This document shows, in pieces, positions 25,703 to 35,384 of a DNA stretch of 64,000 bases (position 1 is its first letter; every line of letters begins with the position of its first letter). Below the pieces are notes generated by a model. That model worked only from the letters and a program-made list of their open reading frames with translations, was not told where the DNA came from and made no database searches. A program made the position numbers and the translations under genes. The DNA is taken from positions 248,001-312,000 of the forward strand of contig NZ_JBFNXK010000001.1 of NCBI RefSeq assembly GCF_046054165.1. The letters are read 5' to 3'. This stretch comes from Celerinatantimonas sp046054165. Its GTDB lineage: Bacteria; Pseudomonadota; Gammaproteobacteria; Enterobacterales; Celerinatantimonadaceae.

Positions 25703-27628
25703 ATGCTAAAAAATGTTTTTGAACCTTTAACCATTGGCCATTTAGAATTAAAAAATCGTTTTGTCGTTCCACCAATGGTGTCGAACTATGCCAACGAAGA
25801 TGGTACCTGTAGCGAACAATTTATGGCTTATCATGAAGAAAAAGCTAAAGGTGGCTGGGGATTAATTATTGTTGAAGACTATAAAATTAATCCCGAATCG
25901 GGTGGTTTCGTAAAACTACCAGGCCTTTGGCATGATGGACAAATAAAAAGCCATAAAGAACTAACCGATCGAGTTCACCGGCATGGAGCTAAAATTGCCG
26001 CGCAAATTTATCATGCCGGACGAGAAACCTGTGCTGAAATTACCGGAGTTCAACCCGTCGCCCCTTCCGCGATTCCGGATCCAGTTGTCAACGCTATGCC
26101 TCGAGCACTCACGGTTGCAGAGATCCACGAACTTGTTGAACAATTTGGGGATACGGCATTACGCGTTCAAGCAGCAGGATTTGATGCGGTTGAAATTCAT
26201 GGCGCACACGGATACCTGATCAACCAATTCATGTCACCATTTTCAAATAAACGAACCGATAACTACGGCGGAACTATTCTGAATCGTGCACGATTTGCCC
26301 TTGAAATTATTGCCAACATCCGCGCTAAGGTCGGCAACGAATTCCCGATTATCTATCGTATGTCCGTTAACGAATTCGTTGAAGGTGGGTTAACCACTGA
26401 AGACAGTAAAGTGATATCTATGCTGCTAGAAGATGCCGGCGTGAATGCCATTCATGCTTCTAATGGGGTCTATGCAACGAGCGATAAGATTATTCCTCCA
26501 ACCGCGGTTGGCCATGCCTGGAGTGCCGCCATTAGTGAAGAAATTAAAAAAGTCGTATCAATTCCGGTCATCGCGGTTGGTCGCATCAATGATCCGCTGA
26601 TCGCTGAAGCTGTCCTTCGAGCCAATCAGGCCGATCTTATCTCAATGGGAAGAGCTTCCTTAGCCGATCCGCACTTACCCAATAAGGCTAAAGCAGGTGA
26701 TTTTGACAGTATCATTCGGTGTATCGGTTGCCTACAAGGTTGTATTCAGCGAAATGCACAACAATTACCGATTAAATGTTTGGTCAATCCATTAACGGGT
26801 CATGAGTCAGAAAGGCAAATTGAAGACGATACACATCAGAAAAAAGTCGTCATCATCGGCGGAGGGATCGCGGGAATGGAGGCCGCAATCGTTGCCGCTC
26901 AAAGAGGTCATCGCGTTGATTTATACGAAAAAAGTGATCGATTAGGTGGTCAATGGATCCTTGCCTCAATTCCACCAACCAAAGAAGAGCTGGGTGCATT
27001 TACCACCTGGCAAACTCATAAATTGCAGAATTTAGGGGTCCGTGTTCACATCAATACAGAACTCTCTCTAGAGATGATCCAAGCCATTCAACCAGATTCG
27101 CTCATTGTTGCCACAGGAGCCCTTCCATTTATTCCCAATATCCCGGGGAACACCCTTGAACATGTCGTCACAGCCAATGATATTTTACAAGGGAGTGCTC
27201 AACCAGGAAAACGAGTCGTTATCATTGGGGGGGGACTCGTTGGATCCGAAACCGCCGCGCACTTAGCCAACCATGGACATGAGGTATCCATTATTGAAAT
27301 GAATTCAGATATTTTTCTGGGGACTCCCTCCTCAACCAAACAATATCTGATGCAAGATTTGCAACAGCACCATGTGACCATTATGACAGAGACTACGGTC
27401 AAAGAAATACGCTCAAATTCGGTAGTCATCGAAACGAAACCAGGTCAACAGCAAGAGCTGCAACAGGTGGATAGCGTGGTTATGGCGATTGGTTCTAAAC
27501 CGGTAAGCTTTTCGCTTGAAGAACTCAAAAATAATGTAAGCAACGTGATCACGATCGGGGATGCCCAACAAGTAAGAAAAGCAATGGAAGCCATTGAAGA
27601 AGGCTATATGGCAGGCCTTCATGCCTAA
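25703..27628 (+). CDS. Old-yellow-enzyme / 2,4-dienoyl-CoA reductase-like FMN-FeS-FAD oxidoreductase
   Basis: 641 residues in three parts. A FMN-binding TIM barrel comes first (LKNRFVVPPM, EIHGAHGYLINQFMSPFSNKR), then a 4Fe-4S site with Cys340, Cys343, Cys347 and Cys359 (CIGCLQGC and IKCLVNP). A pyridine-nucleotide/FAD domain follows, with KVVIIGGGIAGMEAA and RVVIIGGGLVGSETA. This is the layout of FadH, trimethylamine dehydrogenase and the BaiCD/enoate reductases, which reduce activated C=C bonds or oxidise amines. It opens the accessory island opposite the SDR gene. The natural substrate is unknown. Confidence 0.9.
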   Translation: MLKNVFEPLTIGHLELKNRFVVPPMVSNYANEDGTCSEQFMAYHEEKAKGGWGLIIVEDYKINPESGGFVKLPGLWHDGQIKSHKELTDRVHRHGAKIAAQIYHAGRETCAEITGVQPVAPSAIPDPVVNAMPRALTVAEIHELVEQFGDTALRVQAAGFDAVEIHGAHGYLINQFMSPFSNKRTDNYGGTILNRARFALEIIANIRAKVGNEFPIIYRMSVNEFVEGGLTTEDSKVISMLLEDAGVNAIHASNGVYATSDKIIPPTAVGHAWSAAISEEIKKVVSIPVIAVGRINDPLIAEAVLRANQADLISMGRASLADPHLPNKAKAGDFDSIIRCIGCLQGCIQRNAQQLPIKCLVNPLTGHESERQIEDDTHQKKVVIIGGGIAGMEAAIVAAQRGHRVDLYEKSDRLGGQWILASIPPTKEELGAFTTWQTHKLQNLGVRVHINTELSLEMIQAIQPDSLIVATGALPFIPNIPGNTLEHVVTANDILQGSAQPGKRVVIIGGGLVGSETAAHLANHGHEVSIIEMNSDIFLGTPSSTKQYLMQDLQQHHVTIMTETTVKEIRSNSVVIETKPGQQQELQQVDSVVMAIGSKPVSFSLEELKNNVSNVITIGDAQQVRKAMEAIEEGYMAGLHA

Positions 27629-27726
27629 TGCATTAATGTTTGGCAATGTTCTATGCATGATTGAAAACTGCCTTGAATCAACATCCGATGACTAAAAATT
27701 AAATAATTTTCATCGTTATAACCCTT

Positions 27727-27763
27727 CCCAAACAATTATCACTGCCACTGGTGGGCGTTTGGG
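27727..27763. repeat. Nested inverted repeat
   Basis: CCCAAAC (27727-27733) and GTTTGGG (27757-27763) enclose a second small palindrome CCACTGGTGG (27745-27754). It lies between two convergent genes and next to a terminator. It has the size of REP-type palindromes, but only one copy was noticed in the window. Confidence 0.45.
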
Positions 27764-27773
27764 GATGACAGTA

Positions 27774-27802
27774 AAAAGCCATCTGCAATACTGATGGCTT
27801 TT
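27774..27802. terminator. Bidirectional terminator between the reductase and tctA
   Basis: AAAAGCCATC (27774-27783) pairs with GATGGCTTTT (27793-27802) around 9 bases. T runs follow on both strands, so it can end both convergent transcripts. Confidence 0.8.
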
Positions 27803-27809
27803 ACCCACT

Positions 27810-29306
27810 TTAAACAATCACTTGCTGCTTTTTAAGCGCTCGAAACTTTTTAATGATTGGCCATATCACACTAACCACCGCAATCGAAATAAAAATAAGA
27901 GAAATAGGACGTGTGAAAAATTGAGAATAATCACCATCGGCATAACTCACACCTTTTCTAAAATACTCTTCTAAACTTTTACTCAAAATGAACGCCAAAA
28001 TAAATGGACTTGTGGGCAGTTTTGCAGCTCCCATGATCACACCCAGCAAACAGCAACCGAGCATCACGTAAATACTAAACATACTATTGGCTGTGCCATA
28101 AGCACCGATAAAAGCCACAATCAAAATGGTACTGTATAAGAAATGATATGGAATTTTTAAAATAAGCGGAAACCAACGTTTAGTTAATAGCTGCATGGCT
28201 AACACCAATAAACAGCACACTAAAACGCCTGCAAAAATTAAATAGGATATATCAGGATTAGAGGTCAACATCAATGGACCGGGCTGCAGGCCATGGATCA
28301 TTAGACCAATCAATAACATAGCGGTAATACTATCCCCCGGGATCCCCAACGCAATCATAGGAATAATAGCCCCTCCAATAGAAGCATTATTCGATACCTC
28401 TGATGCCCAAATACCCGCCGGATAACCTTTACCAAATTTTTCAGGATGTTTGTCACTTGATTTAACATGGGCATAAGCAATCATATTAGATACCCCAGAG
28501 CCCATCCCCGGTAAAAAACCGACCCATAATCCAATGAAAAATGAACGAATAATCGCTCCAATATGGCGGGTAATATCAACAATTGAAATTCCAAGCCCTT
28601 TAATATTTGAATCTTTTACCTCCGGGAGCTCCTGATTGCCTTTAGCATAATTCATGGAAATTTGGCGACATGCAAAAATCCCTAATGTAATGGCAATAAC
28701 ACTAATTCCCCCGTCTAATTCATGCAAACCAAACGTATATCGAGCCACCCCCGAGACTTTATCCATGCCAATGCTCCCTAATGCTAAACCTATAGCAGTC
28801 GCTAATAAGCACTTAAACATACTCCCTTCGGATAAAGCAGCAACTAGCGTAATCGCACAGAAACATAAGCTAGCATATTCCCAAGGCCCTAATTGTAAGG
28901 CCAAATCAGCGATCACTGGGCTTAATAGAGTCGCGATGATAATAGACGCAATCGTCCCGAAGAATGAAGCCAAGATGCCGATTGTAAGCGCTCGGGTTGC
29001 TTGACCACTTTTAGTCATGGGATAGGCATCAAAAGTCGTCGCAATTGATGATGAACTTCCCGGAATGCCAATCAAAGTGGCCCCAATAAAGGAACCGGAC
29101 ACACCACTAATATACATAGATAACAACATACAAAATGCTTGAGTGGTATCCATCCCGATGGTCATTGGCAACAATAATGAAATCCCAATAGCCGCACTGA
29201 GGCCAGGAATGGCCCCAAAGATTAAACCAACCACAGCGGTGATAAGAATTAGCATTAAATTAAACGGCTCTAAACAGAGCAGTAAACTTGAGAAATAAGC
29301 GTCCAT
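27810..29306 (-). CDS. tctA: Tripartite tricarboxylate transporter large permease TctA
   Basis: 498 residues with about eleven or twelve membrane segments. The TctA signatures GLIFGAIPGLSAAIG, GIPGSSSSIATTFDAYPM and GLWVGFLPGMGSG are clear. It forms the channel subunit of a TTT secondary transporter driven by an ion gradient. GGAGG precedes the ATG, 12 bases after tctB. The order tctC-tctB-tctA follows the enolase-superfamily gene on the same strand. Confidence 0.93.
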   Translation of the reverse strand: MDAYFSSLLLCLEPFNLMLILITAVVGLIFGAIPGLSAAIGISLLLPMTIGMDTTQAFCMLLSMYISGVSGSFIGATLIGIPGSSSSIATTFDAYPMTKSGQATRALTIGILASFFGTIASIIIATLLSPVIADLALQLGPWEYASLCFCAITLVAALSEGSMFKCLLATAIGLALGSIGMDKVSGVARYTFGLHELDGGISVIAITLGIFACRQISMNYAKGNQELPEVKDSNIKGLGISIVDITRHIGAIIRSFFIGLWVGFLPGMGSGVSNMIAYAHVKSSDKHPEKFGKGYPAGIWASEVSNNASIGGAIIPMIALGIPGDSITAMLLIGLMIHGLQPGPLMLTSNPDISYLIFAGVLVCCLLVLAMQLLTKRWFPLILKIPYHFLYSTILIVAFIGAYGTANSMFSIYVMLGCCLLGVIMGAAKLPTSPFILAFILSKSLEEYFRKGVSYADGDYSQFFTRPISLIFISIAVVSVIWPIIKKFRALKKQQVIV

Positions 29307-29318
29307 AAAGCCTCCGGA

Positions 29319-29786
29319 TTAATCAAGTAGCATACCCGGTGGTAACATTACGTTAAAACCGATAGCAAATAAGAGATAGATCATTGCAGTAACAATAATT
29401 GCGGCAATGCTCCCCGTTAAAATCGAAATCTTATGCCGGCCACTCAACATATGAATTAATACATATGCCATGAACGGTGTGGCGATTAAAAATCCAAAAT
29501 ACATTAACCCAATTGAATATAGAACCAACACACCCAGCATAATAATAAGGCGCTTCCACCCCTCAGCTGATAAAAATGGTTTTTCTGCCTGTTCTTTCTT
29601 TTTAAATGATTCCCAAATCACGCCCAAAGAACAAATAATCATTAAGCCTATAGATAAATAGGGCATAATTCTTGGACCTGGCTCAGTTAAATTGCTGGGT
29701 ATTTTTATATCTTTGACGAATACTAAAAATATAGCTGCCACAACAAGAAAAAATACGCCGATAATTCTGTCTTTTTTCAGTAACAT
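29319..29786 (-). CDS. tctB: Tripartite tricarboxylate transporter small subunit TctB
   Basis: 155 residues with four membrane segments, the usual TctB size. It starts LLKKDRIIGVFFLVVAAIFLVFVKDI and has the typical PGPRIMPYL motif after the first segment. TctB sequences diverge widely, so the call rests on topology, this motif and its place between tctC and tctA. Confidence 0.88.
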   Translation of the reverse strand: MLLKKDRIIGVFFLVVAAIFLVFVKDIKIPSNLTEPGPRIMPYLSIGLMIICSLGVIWESFKKKEQAEKPFLSAEGWKRLIIMLGVLVLYSIGLMYFGFLIATPFMAYVLIHMLSGRHKISILTGSIAAIIVTAMIYLLFAIGFNVMLPPGMLLD

Positions 29787-29791
29787 ACTAT

Positions 29792-30850
29792 TTACTCTTC
29801 TCTATAGATACCTAAAGATTTTGCTACCGTTTCTTTGACATGATATTCATCTTTATAATGAATCATTGAATCTTCAGTTGAATACCATTGTGCGACTTGT
29901 CCCATTCCTTTCATCCCAATAAAGTAAGGATTATTTTTATTCGCCAAGTCTTTCAATGAAGCATTAATTTTTTTGACTAACGCCGGATCCATATTTTTAG
30001 GACCAATCACATAATAATTCGTAACGGCATAACAATTCTGATATCCCATTTCTTGTAACGTCTTATAGTTATCTGGAGCATTGCTAAGAAAATCACTAAT
30101 CACCGCACCATTGGCACCGACTGTCCCTAATATTTTTAATTTACCAGCTTGGTCATATTCCTTCCCATTTGATAAAGAAACAGTTCCCAAATCAATAAAT
30201 CCACCCGCAAGGCTAGTTAATCGATCCGTCTCTTGGGATGCTTCAACATATTTAAATTTAACTCCCAGATTATGCTCCAGCGTCCCCAATAAAAATTGGG
30301 TAGTCCCATTGGGAGAAACCCCTGCTTTCACTGTATTAGGATGTTTTTTCATGTAGGCAATAAGTTCGGCAAAAGTATTATAAGGAGCATCTTTACGTAC
30401 AGCGATTGCCCGTAATCCATTGTTCCCCATATGCGCAATAAGTGTGACATCATTTATGGGTTCAATGTTGGAAGCACCTGTCACATACTGTGTAAAAATA
30501 GCGGAGTGAGTTATGCTCAATTCATTTCCATTTGGCTTTCTATTAGAGAGCTGAGTAAAACTGGCGACAGTACTATTAAAGTTTTTAACACTAAAACGAA
30601 TACCGGTTTTTGCAGCCCAACCATTTGCAAGGAAACGAGTTGTTAAATCTGAACTTCCTCCCGGTTTTCCTGGAACATATAAAGTCACAGTATCGTCAGT
30701 CCAAGCTAAAGACTTATCTGGCTGAACAGTTACTCCTTTTTCAGTTTTGGGCTGTTCTGCTGTATTTGACTTTTGGTCAAAACATCCTATCGTAGTCAGT
30801 AGCGTTAATATCAGGGTCACCCCTACAGATGTTCTAATCGGTTTCATCAT
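29792..30850 (-). CDS. tctC: TctC-type periplasmic substrate-binding protein
   Basis: 352 residues. An N-terminal hydrophobic segment ends TTIGC, a plausible lipobox, so it may be an anchored lipoprotein. The Bug/TctC fold is indicated by VTLYVPGKPGGSSDLTTRFL, APYNTFAELIAYMKKHP and VKAGVSPNGTTQFLLG. TctC proteins bind carboxylates such as citrate, tartrate or aromatic acids. AAGGA precedes the ATG. It is the first transporter gene of the set. Confidence 0.9.
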   Translation of the reverse strand: MMKPIRTSVGVTLILTLLTTIGCFDQKSNTAEQPKTEKGVTVQPDKSLAWTDDTVTLYVPGKPGGSSDLTTRFLANGWAAKTGIRFSVKNFNSTVASFTQLSNRKPNGNELSITHSAIFTQYVTGASNIEPINDVTLIAHMGNNGLRAIAVRKDAPYNTFAELIAYMKKHPNTVKAGVSPNGTTQFLLGTLEHNLGVKFKYVEASQETDRLTSLAGGFIDLGTVSLSNGKEYDQAGKLKILGTVGANGAVISDFLSNAPDNYKTLQEMGYQNCYAVTNYYVIGPKNMDPALVKKINASLKDLANKNNPYFIGMKGMGQVAQWYSTEDSMIHYKDEYHVKETVAKSLGIYREE

Positions 30851-30874
30851 TAAAATCCTTCGTGACAGTAGGTA

Positions 30875-32017
30875 CTATTTATTGTTATTGGAATAAAAAT
30901 ATTGTTTGGATTTCAGCAATCCTTCTTTTTCTAATTTTTCTAGATTTAAGCGTTGAGCATTACCAGGAATATCAGTCGGTAAGTAAAAACGCCCATGGCG
31001 TTCCTCTGGAATATTTAAGGCATAGTCACTCATGGGTTGGCTAATTGGCTCATGAAATTCAACTAACTCATTTTCATTAAATAAGGTGCCAAATAGTGCA
31101 CATAGATAAACTCGGCCTCCGGACATAAAACGCAGTCCTTTTTCACGCGCCAAATCGCGAATAGCAATAAGATCATCCATTCGGGTCATTCGACCAACCG
31201 ATGGCTGTAAAATATCGACCCCTTTTTCAGCATATATTTCAAATTCATAGTTAATACGCATCGATTCGCCAAATGCGATAGGAACTTTAAAACCTCTTTC
31301 TTTTAACTCACGAATACCATTCATATCATTGGCATGAATAGGCTCTTCCAACCAGGCCAGATGATACGGTTCAGTTAACTCAGCAACTTTAGCTGCAGTT
31401 TCTACATCCCATTTTTGGTTGGCATCTACTGCAATCTCTACATCAGGACCAAGGGCTGAACGAACCTTATCGATGCGGCGGATGTCGCGTTCAATATCAG
31501 CACTGCCAACTTTAAACTTCACGGTCCGATAGCCTTCACTGACATAACGCTGCATATCATCAATCAGTTCTGAATCTTCTAATAACAAAGATCCCCCGCC
31601 TTTATAGGCACTAGCCCAATCTTTAGTCGCACCTAAAAAACGGTGTAGTGGCATATTTTTACGCTGCGCTAATAAATCCAGCATTAACGTATCCACTTTC
31701 CCTAAACAAACCGCTTTTTCACTTTGGAAACCGCTATTACGAACCTTCCAATATAAAAATTCACGCCATTCATTAAAGGTTCGAGTCTCTCCCGTCAGAA
31801 TTAATGGCAAGACCGTATTAATAAATGTTTTATCAATAGCCAAATAGTGCGCAACAAAACCTTCTGAATCATAAAGTTCTATACACCCTGTTTCTGGAGC
31901 AAATTGGCCAAGCCCTCCTGTTCCATCCTGAAACACACGAGGTAGTGGAATAGGATCAAATTCATAATAAATTGCTTTACGAAAGCTCAATTTTTCATTG
32001 AAATCAAAGCGAAACAT
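30875..32017 (-). CDS. Enolase-superfamily (mandelate racemase/muconate lactonizing type) enzyme
   Basis: 380 residues from the ATG at 32017, chosen because GAGGA then lies 5 bases upstream; in-frame ATGs at 32020, 32023 and 32029 are possible. The KxK pair is Lys167 and Lys169 (TVKFKVG). The metal ligands are Asp198 (VDANQKW), Glu224 or Glu225 (WLEEP) and Glu251 (FGES), and Asp268 follows in GVDILQPSVG. The His that partners this Asp in mandelate racemase is not seen: the matching stretch reads MSGGRVYLC. It is therefore an acid-sugar dehydratase, racemase or cycloisomerase of undefined substrate, probably the compound imported by TctABC. Confidence 0.85.
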   Translation of the reverse strand: MFRFDFNEKLSFRKAIYYEFDPIPLPRVFQDGTGGLGQFAPETGCIELYDSEGFVAHYLAIDKTFINTVLPLILTGETRTFNEWREFLYWKVRNSGFQSEKAVCLGKVDTLMLDLLAQRKNMPLHRFLGATKDWASAYKGGGSLLLEDSELIDDMQRYVSEGYRTVKFKVGSADIERDIRRIDKVRSALGPDVEIAVDANQKWDVETAAKVAELTEPYHLAWLEEPIHANDMNGIRELKERGFKVPIAFGESMRINYEFEIYAEKGVDILQPSVGRMTRMDDLIAIRDLAREKGLRFMSGGRVYLCALFGTLFNENELVEFHEPISQPMSDYALNIPEERHGRFYLPTDIPGNAQRLNLEKLEKEGLLKSKQYFYSNNNK

Positions 32018-32029
32018 CATCATCCTCAT

Positions 32030-32496
32030 CGGTTATCGTTATTAATTTTTTCATTTAAATATTTTTAATTACAAATCACTCATAAAAATTTTGTGTTCGA
32101 CAACTCGGCATCCTGCGCTCTAAACACTTCAATTGACCTGAAGCTACCGGGAACAAATAACCATATAGAGACCGACTACTTTTTATCCGATATCCCATTG
32201 ATATGTTTATTCATTTTTCAGACCATCGTTTAATGCTTGTTTAAGCGTGATCGATCGTATGGAAAAAGATTACTCGCCAAGTTGTAATACAAATAATGAC
32301 TGAACACTTAAAATAATTTAACAGTCGAAAACTCAAATAAATGCTGTATAAATCGCATAAAAGCCATATTTACATCTATTTTTAGATCATTTATCAATAT
32401 TTATGATGAGCATCACAATTTGATCCAGATTGAGTAATTGACTATAAATTAAACTTGTATTATAAATATTCCCAATAAATTGAATCAGAGATATGC
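32030..32496. promoter_or_regulatory. Divergent control region with two candidate GntR sites
   Basis: About 465 bases between the enolase-superfamily gene and its presumed regulator. TTGTAATACAA (32282-32292) is a perfect palindrome fitting the FadR-subfamily pattern TnGTnnnACnA. TTGTATTATAA (32455-32465), about 30 bases before the regulator start, is a one-mismatch relative. These are plausible operators, not proven ones. Confidence 0.4.
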
Positions 32497-33180
32497 ATGA
32501 CAGCATCAAGAAATGGCCGCTTATCAATCCAAGTGGTCCAGGAGATTACGAACGACATTGAGAATGGAATCTATCAAGCAGGAGATCGGATCCCTACCGA
32601 ATATGAGTTAATAGAAAAATTTGGCGTCAGCCGAACCGTTATACGAGAAGCCATTGCAAATTTACGAGCCAATCATTTAATCGAGACACGTCAAGGCAAA
32701 GGAGCCTTCGTACTACAAAAACCAACCAGAGACATGTTCCAGCTAAGCCACTCGGGTGCATCCGCCGCCGATGAACTTGGCTACATTTTAGATCTACGCA
32801 TTGCAATCGAAGCAGAAACGGCACTTATGGCAGCTAAAAACCGAACCATTAAAGATCTAGAGCGAATCAATGCAGCTATTCGTGAAATGGAAAACTTGAT
32901 CAATGAGGACATCCCCCCCCTTCAGCCCGATCTGAACTTTCACTATGCCATTGCAACGGCCTCTAAGAATCCTCACTTTCTTGGGCTACTAAAATATATT
33001 GATACCTGCTTAGTCCCCCAAAAGCAGATCACGCCTATTAAGCTTAAAATTCAAGCCTTAAAAGAACATGAACAAATCTGCCATGCCATCGAACAAGGCG
33101 ATCCTGATGCAGCTAGAGCGGCCATGCGTTTACACCTATCCAGTAGCCGAGAGCGGCTCACGGCAAGACTGAAAAGTTAA
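32497..33180 (+). CDS. GntR family regulator, FadR subfamily (FCD domain)
   Basis: 227 residues. The winged helix occupies about residues 1-75 (GDRIPTEYELIEKFGVSRTVIREAIANLRA) and an all-helical FCD effector domain follows, with LDLRIAIEAETA and NFHYAIATASKNPHF. FCD regulators usually bind carboxylates or sugar acids and repress a neighbouring catabolic operon. Its divergent position suggests it controls the enolase-superfamily gene and tctCBA. Confidence 0.92.
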   Translation: MTASRNGRLSIQVVQEITNDIENGIYQAGDRIPTEYELIEKFGVSRTVIREAIANLRANHLIETRQGKGAFVLQKPTRDMFQLSHSGASAADELGYILDLRIAIEAETALMAAKNRTIKDLERINAAIREMENLINEDIPPLQPDLNFHYAIATASKNPHFLGLLKYIDTCLVPQKQITPIKLKIQALKEHEQICHAIEQGDPDAARAAMRLHLSSSRERLTARLKS

Positions 33181-33360
33181 TTGGACAGTGAAGATGCGCT
33201 AGTGTAGAAAACTCTACTTTAGAGCTGTCTCATTAATGGGGACGTGGACAATTAGTTTTATGAGGATAAATCAGCCAAGATCCAACGGCCGCTAAGAACC
33301 TCCCAGTATAGAGGTCAACTAAAACCAAGTTTAGTTCAGCATATGGGTTTAGCAACAGTG

Positions 33361-33473
33361 GGTGGCGGTTCTGCAAGCCACACCCCGGCACTCGAGTCAT
33401 CTGCTGCGGCTGCTTCCTTCCGGACCTGACCGAGTTCACAGAGTATCGATGCGGGGGAACCCACAGAACCACC
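33361..33473 (-). ncRNA. ffs: 4.5S RNA, signal recognition particle RNA (small bacterial type)
   Basis: The minus strand carries the invariant SRP core GGTCAGGTCCGGAAGGAAGC at about 33432-33413, followed by AGCAGATGACTCGAGTGCCGGGG. The flanks GGTTCTG and CAGAACC pair to close the long hairpin, and the overall length is close to E. coli 4.5S RNA. The RNA binds Ffh for cotranslational membrane targeting. The exact ends are estimated from the closing stem. It lies between the GntR gene and pfkA. Confidence 0.95.
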
Positions 33474-33655
33474 ATAGAAGAACTGAACTGCATGAACAAT
33501 TCAGTGCGATGGATCTTAGCAATCATGAGATATATTGCAAGTGATGAATGCTAAGAATTGCTTTAATCGCTTTCTTTTTATTCAATTTTATCCGTCTTTA
33601 TATCTATCAGCCTGACTTTTATTATTTATTCTTTTTATTTATCGGCCTAAATATA

Positions 33656-33683
33656 AAAATCCGATGATGAAACATCGGATTTT
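33656..33683 (-). terminator. Terminator of pfkA
   Basis: The 11-bp stem has core CCGATG (33661-33666) and CATCGG (33673-33678), extended by AAAAT/ATTTT on each side, with a 6-base loop. On the minus strand it ends in TTTTTATATT. It is about 80 bases past the pfkA stop. Confidence 0.8.
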
Positions 33684-33763
33684 CGATTGTATACGCTACT
33701 TATTTCTTAAGTACCATACCTGCCTGATGGAGACCAAGCACCATCAAGTTTATTATTTTATTT

Positions 33764-34726
33764 TTAGAATAATTTTTGCTGTAAGTTATATAAACTCTGA
33801 GCAAATGGTCTACGCATTGTCTCGATACATTCAATAATATCGTGATGAACAAGTTTGTTCTCTAAAATACCGATACAACGTCCGCCTAGACCTTCTAACA
33901 ACAATTCGACGGCATACCCGCCCATTGCACTAGCTAAAACACGATCTCGAGCCGATGGAGCCCCACCACGTTGAATATGCCCCAGAATCGTTGCACGCGT
34001 TTCTCGGCCAGTCGCCATTTCGATACCCGCTGCTAATTCATTGACATTAGTGATATGTTCAGTAATAGCAATAATAGCGTGTTTTTTACCTTTCAAACGA
34101 CCTTCGTTCAAACTTTTAAGCAAGTCATCACGATTAAATCCCAGTTCAGGGATGATCAAATATTCAGCACCGCCAGCGATGGCTGCTTGCAACGCCAAAT
34201 CACCGCAGTGACGTCCCATAATTTCGATAACAGAAATTCGATTATGTGATGAGGAAGTATCACGAATACGGTCAATCGCATCAATAACGGTATTTAATGC
34301 AGTATCAAAACCAATTGTATAATCAGTACCGGCAATATCATTATCAATTGTTCCAGGGATACCAATACATGGGAATCCCATTTCGGTCAGTTTTTTAGCC
34401 CCCATATAAGAACCATCACCACCGATAACGACCAAAGCATCGATCCCATGTTTTTTCATGTTTTCAACAGCTTCAGCCCGAACATGCTCTTCTTTAAATT
34501 CTGGGAAACGAGCCGACCCTAAAAAAGTTCCACCCCGGTTAATAACATCAGAAACACTTTGCCGTTCCAGTTTCTGAATACGATCCTGATGCAATCCCAA
34601 GTATCCATCGTAGACACCATAAATTTCTATATCATAAGATAATGCGGTACGGACCACTGCTCGAATCGCAGCGTTCATTCCCGGCGCATCTCCACCACTG
34701 GTTAGCACTCCAATTTTTTTGACCAT
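33764..34726 (-). CDS. pfkA: ATP-dependent 6-phosphofructokinase
   Basis: 320 residues from the ATG at 34726, which has AGAGGAAACC just upstream and gives the family start MVKKIGVLTSGGDAPGMNAA; an upstream in-frame ATG adds only 8 unrelated residues. The ATP loop is GGDGSYMGA and the catalytic TIDNDIAGTDYTIGFDTA is intact, as is MGRHCGDLA. It phosphorylates fructose 6-phosphate, the committed step of glycolysis, and belongs to the allosteric PfkA group. Confidence 0.97.
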   Translation of the reverse strand: MVKKIGVLTSGGDAPGMNAAIRAVVRTALSYDIEIYGVYDGYLGLHQDRIQKLERQSVSDVINRGGTFLGSARFPEFKEEHVRAEAVENMKKHGIDALVVIGGDGSYMGAKKLTEMGFPCIGIPGTIDNDIAGTDYTIGFDTALNTVIDAIDRIRDTSSSHNRISVIEIMGRHCGDLALQAAIAGGAEYLIIPELGFNRDDLLKSLNEGRLKGKKHAIIAITEHITNVNELAAGIEMATGRETRATILGHIQRGGAPSARDRVLASAMGGYAVELLLEGLGGRCIGILENKLVHHDIIECIETMRRPFAQSLYNLQQKLF

Positions 34727-35384
34727 TGGTTTCCTCTCAATATCAGTCAATTTGGAAATTTTGAAAAAATACTACACCTGTTACCTATCGCGAAATTTTG
34801 TAAGCTTAAACTTTAATCATTTCATTACTGAAAATAGATAACAAAACCCTATTAACCCCACAATTAATATGGTGCTATATTGCCATAGAAACAGATGAAC
34901 TGTCATGACTAGAAACAACTATATTTACAATATGGTAAGAATATTACATTGCTCCGATCATTTTTGCTCGACAATTTGCATCTCATCCGAAACTGGATCA
35001 AATTTCTCCAAATCATAAAATAAAAATCTAATAGTTATCGATCTTTCATGGTTATTTTTACAGCAGTTTGAACCCGATTGAGATAAGTCAACCGTTGTAC
35101 CTACCCCACTCTTTCTCCTGAACACAATCTGCCCCCAAATCACGCAAGCTCAAATTGTCTTAAAGTTTCAATACAACTTTCCGAACTGGATTGTTCCCTA
35201 TGCACTTAACTCATTCAGCCCATCCAGCCAGTGAACGCACCTTGTTCAAAAAGCGCTTTAGTTGAATCAAAATCAACCATGGAAGAGCAACAGCTCTAGC
35301 TCATTGATGTCCTTATCTATTGTTCTTCCTAAATAAAAAGGGTGAAATTAATCACCCTTTTTATTATTTATTTTAACACACGAT
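34727..35384. other. Long spacer between pfkA and the tubulin-like gene
   Basis: About 650 bases. It contains the pfkA promoter side and, near 35335-35362, the terminator of the tubulin-like gene. A minus-strand open frame of 61 codons (34958-35143) shows no family features or ribosome site. I see no partner gene such as a small DNA-binding adaptor. Confidence 0.4.
35335..35362 (-). terminator. Terminator of the tubulin-like gene
   Basis: AAAAAGGGTGA (35335-35345, allowing the first base) pairs with TCACCCTTTTT (35352-35362) around 6 bases. On the minus strand it ends in a T run. It follows the stop by about 22 bases. Confidence 0.85.

Noticed and set aside
33181..33360. Minus-strand frame reading LVLVDLYTGRFLAAVGSWLI beside the SRP RNA, resembling a transposase remnant
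   Set aside because: The open frame overlaps the 4.5S RNA, has no start or ribosome site of its own, and I cannot match it to a transposase family. No terminal repeats were found.
34958..35143. 61-codon minus-strand ORF between pfkA and the tubulin-like gene as a possible partner protein
   Set aside because: No ribosome site, no helix-turn-helix or other family feature, and an irregular composition. It looks like chance.
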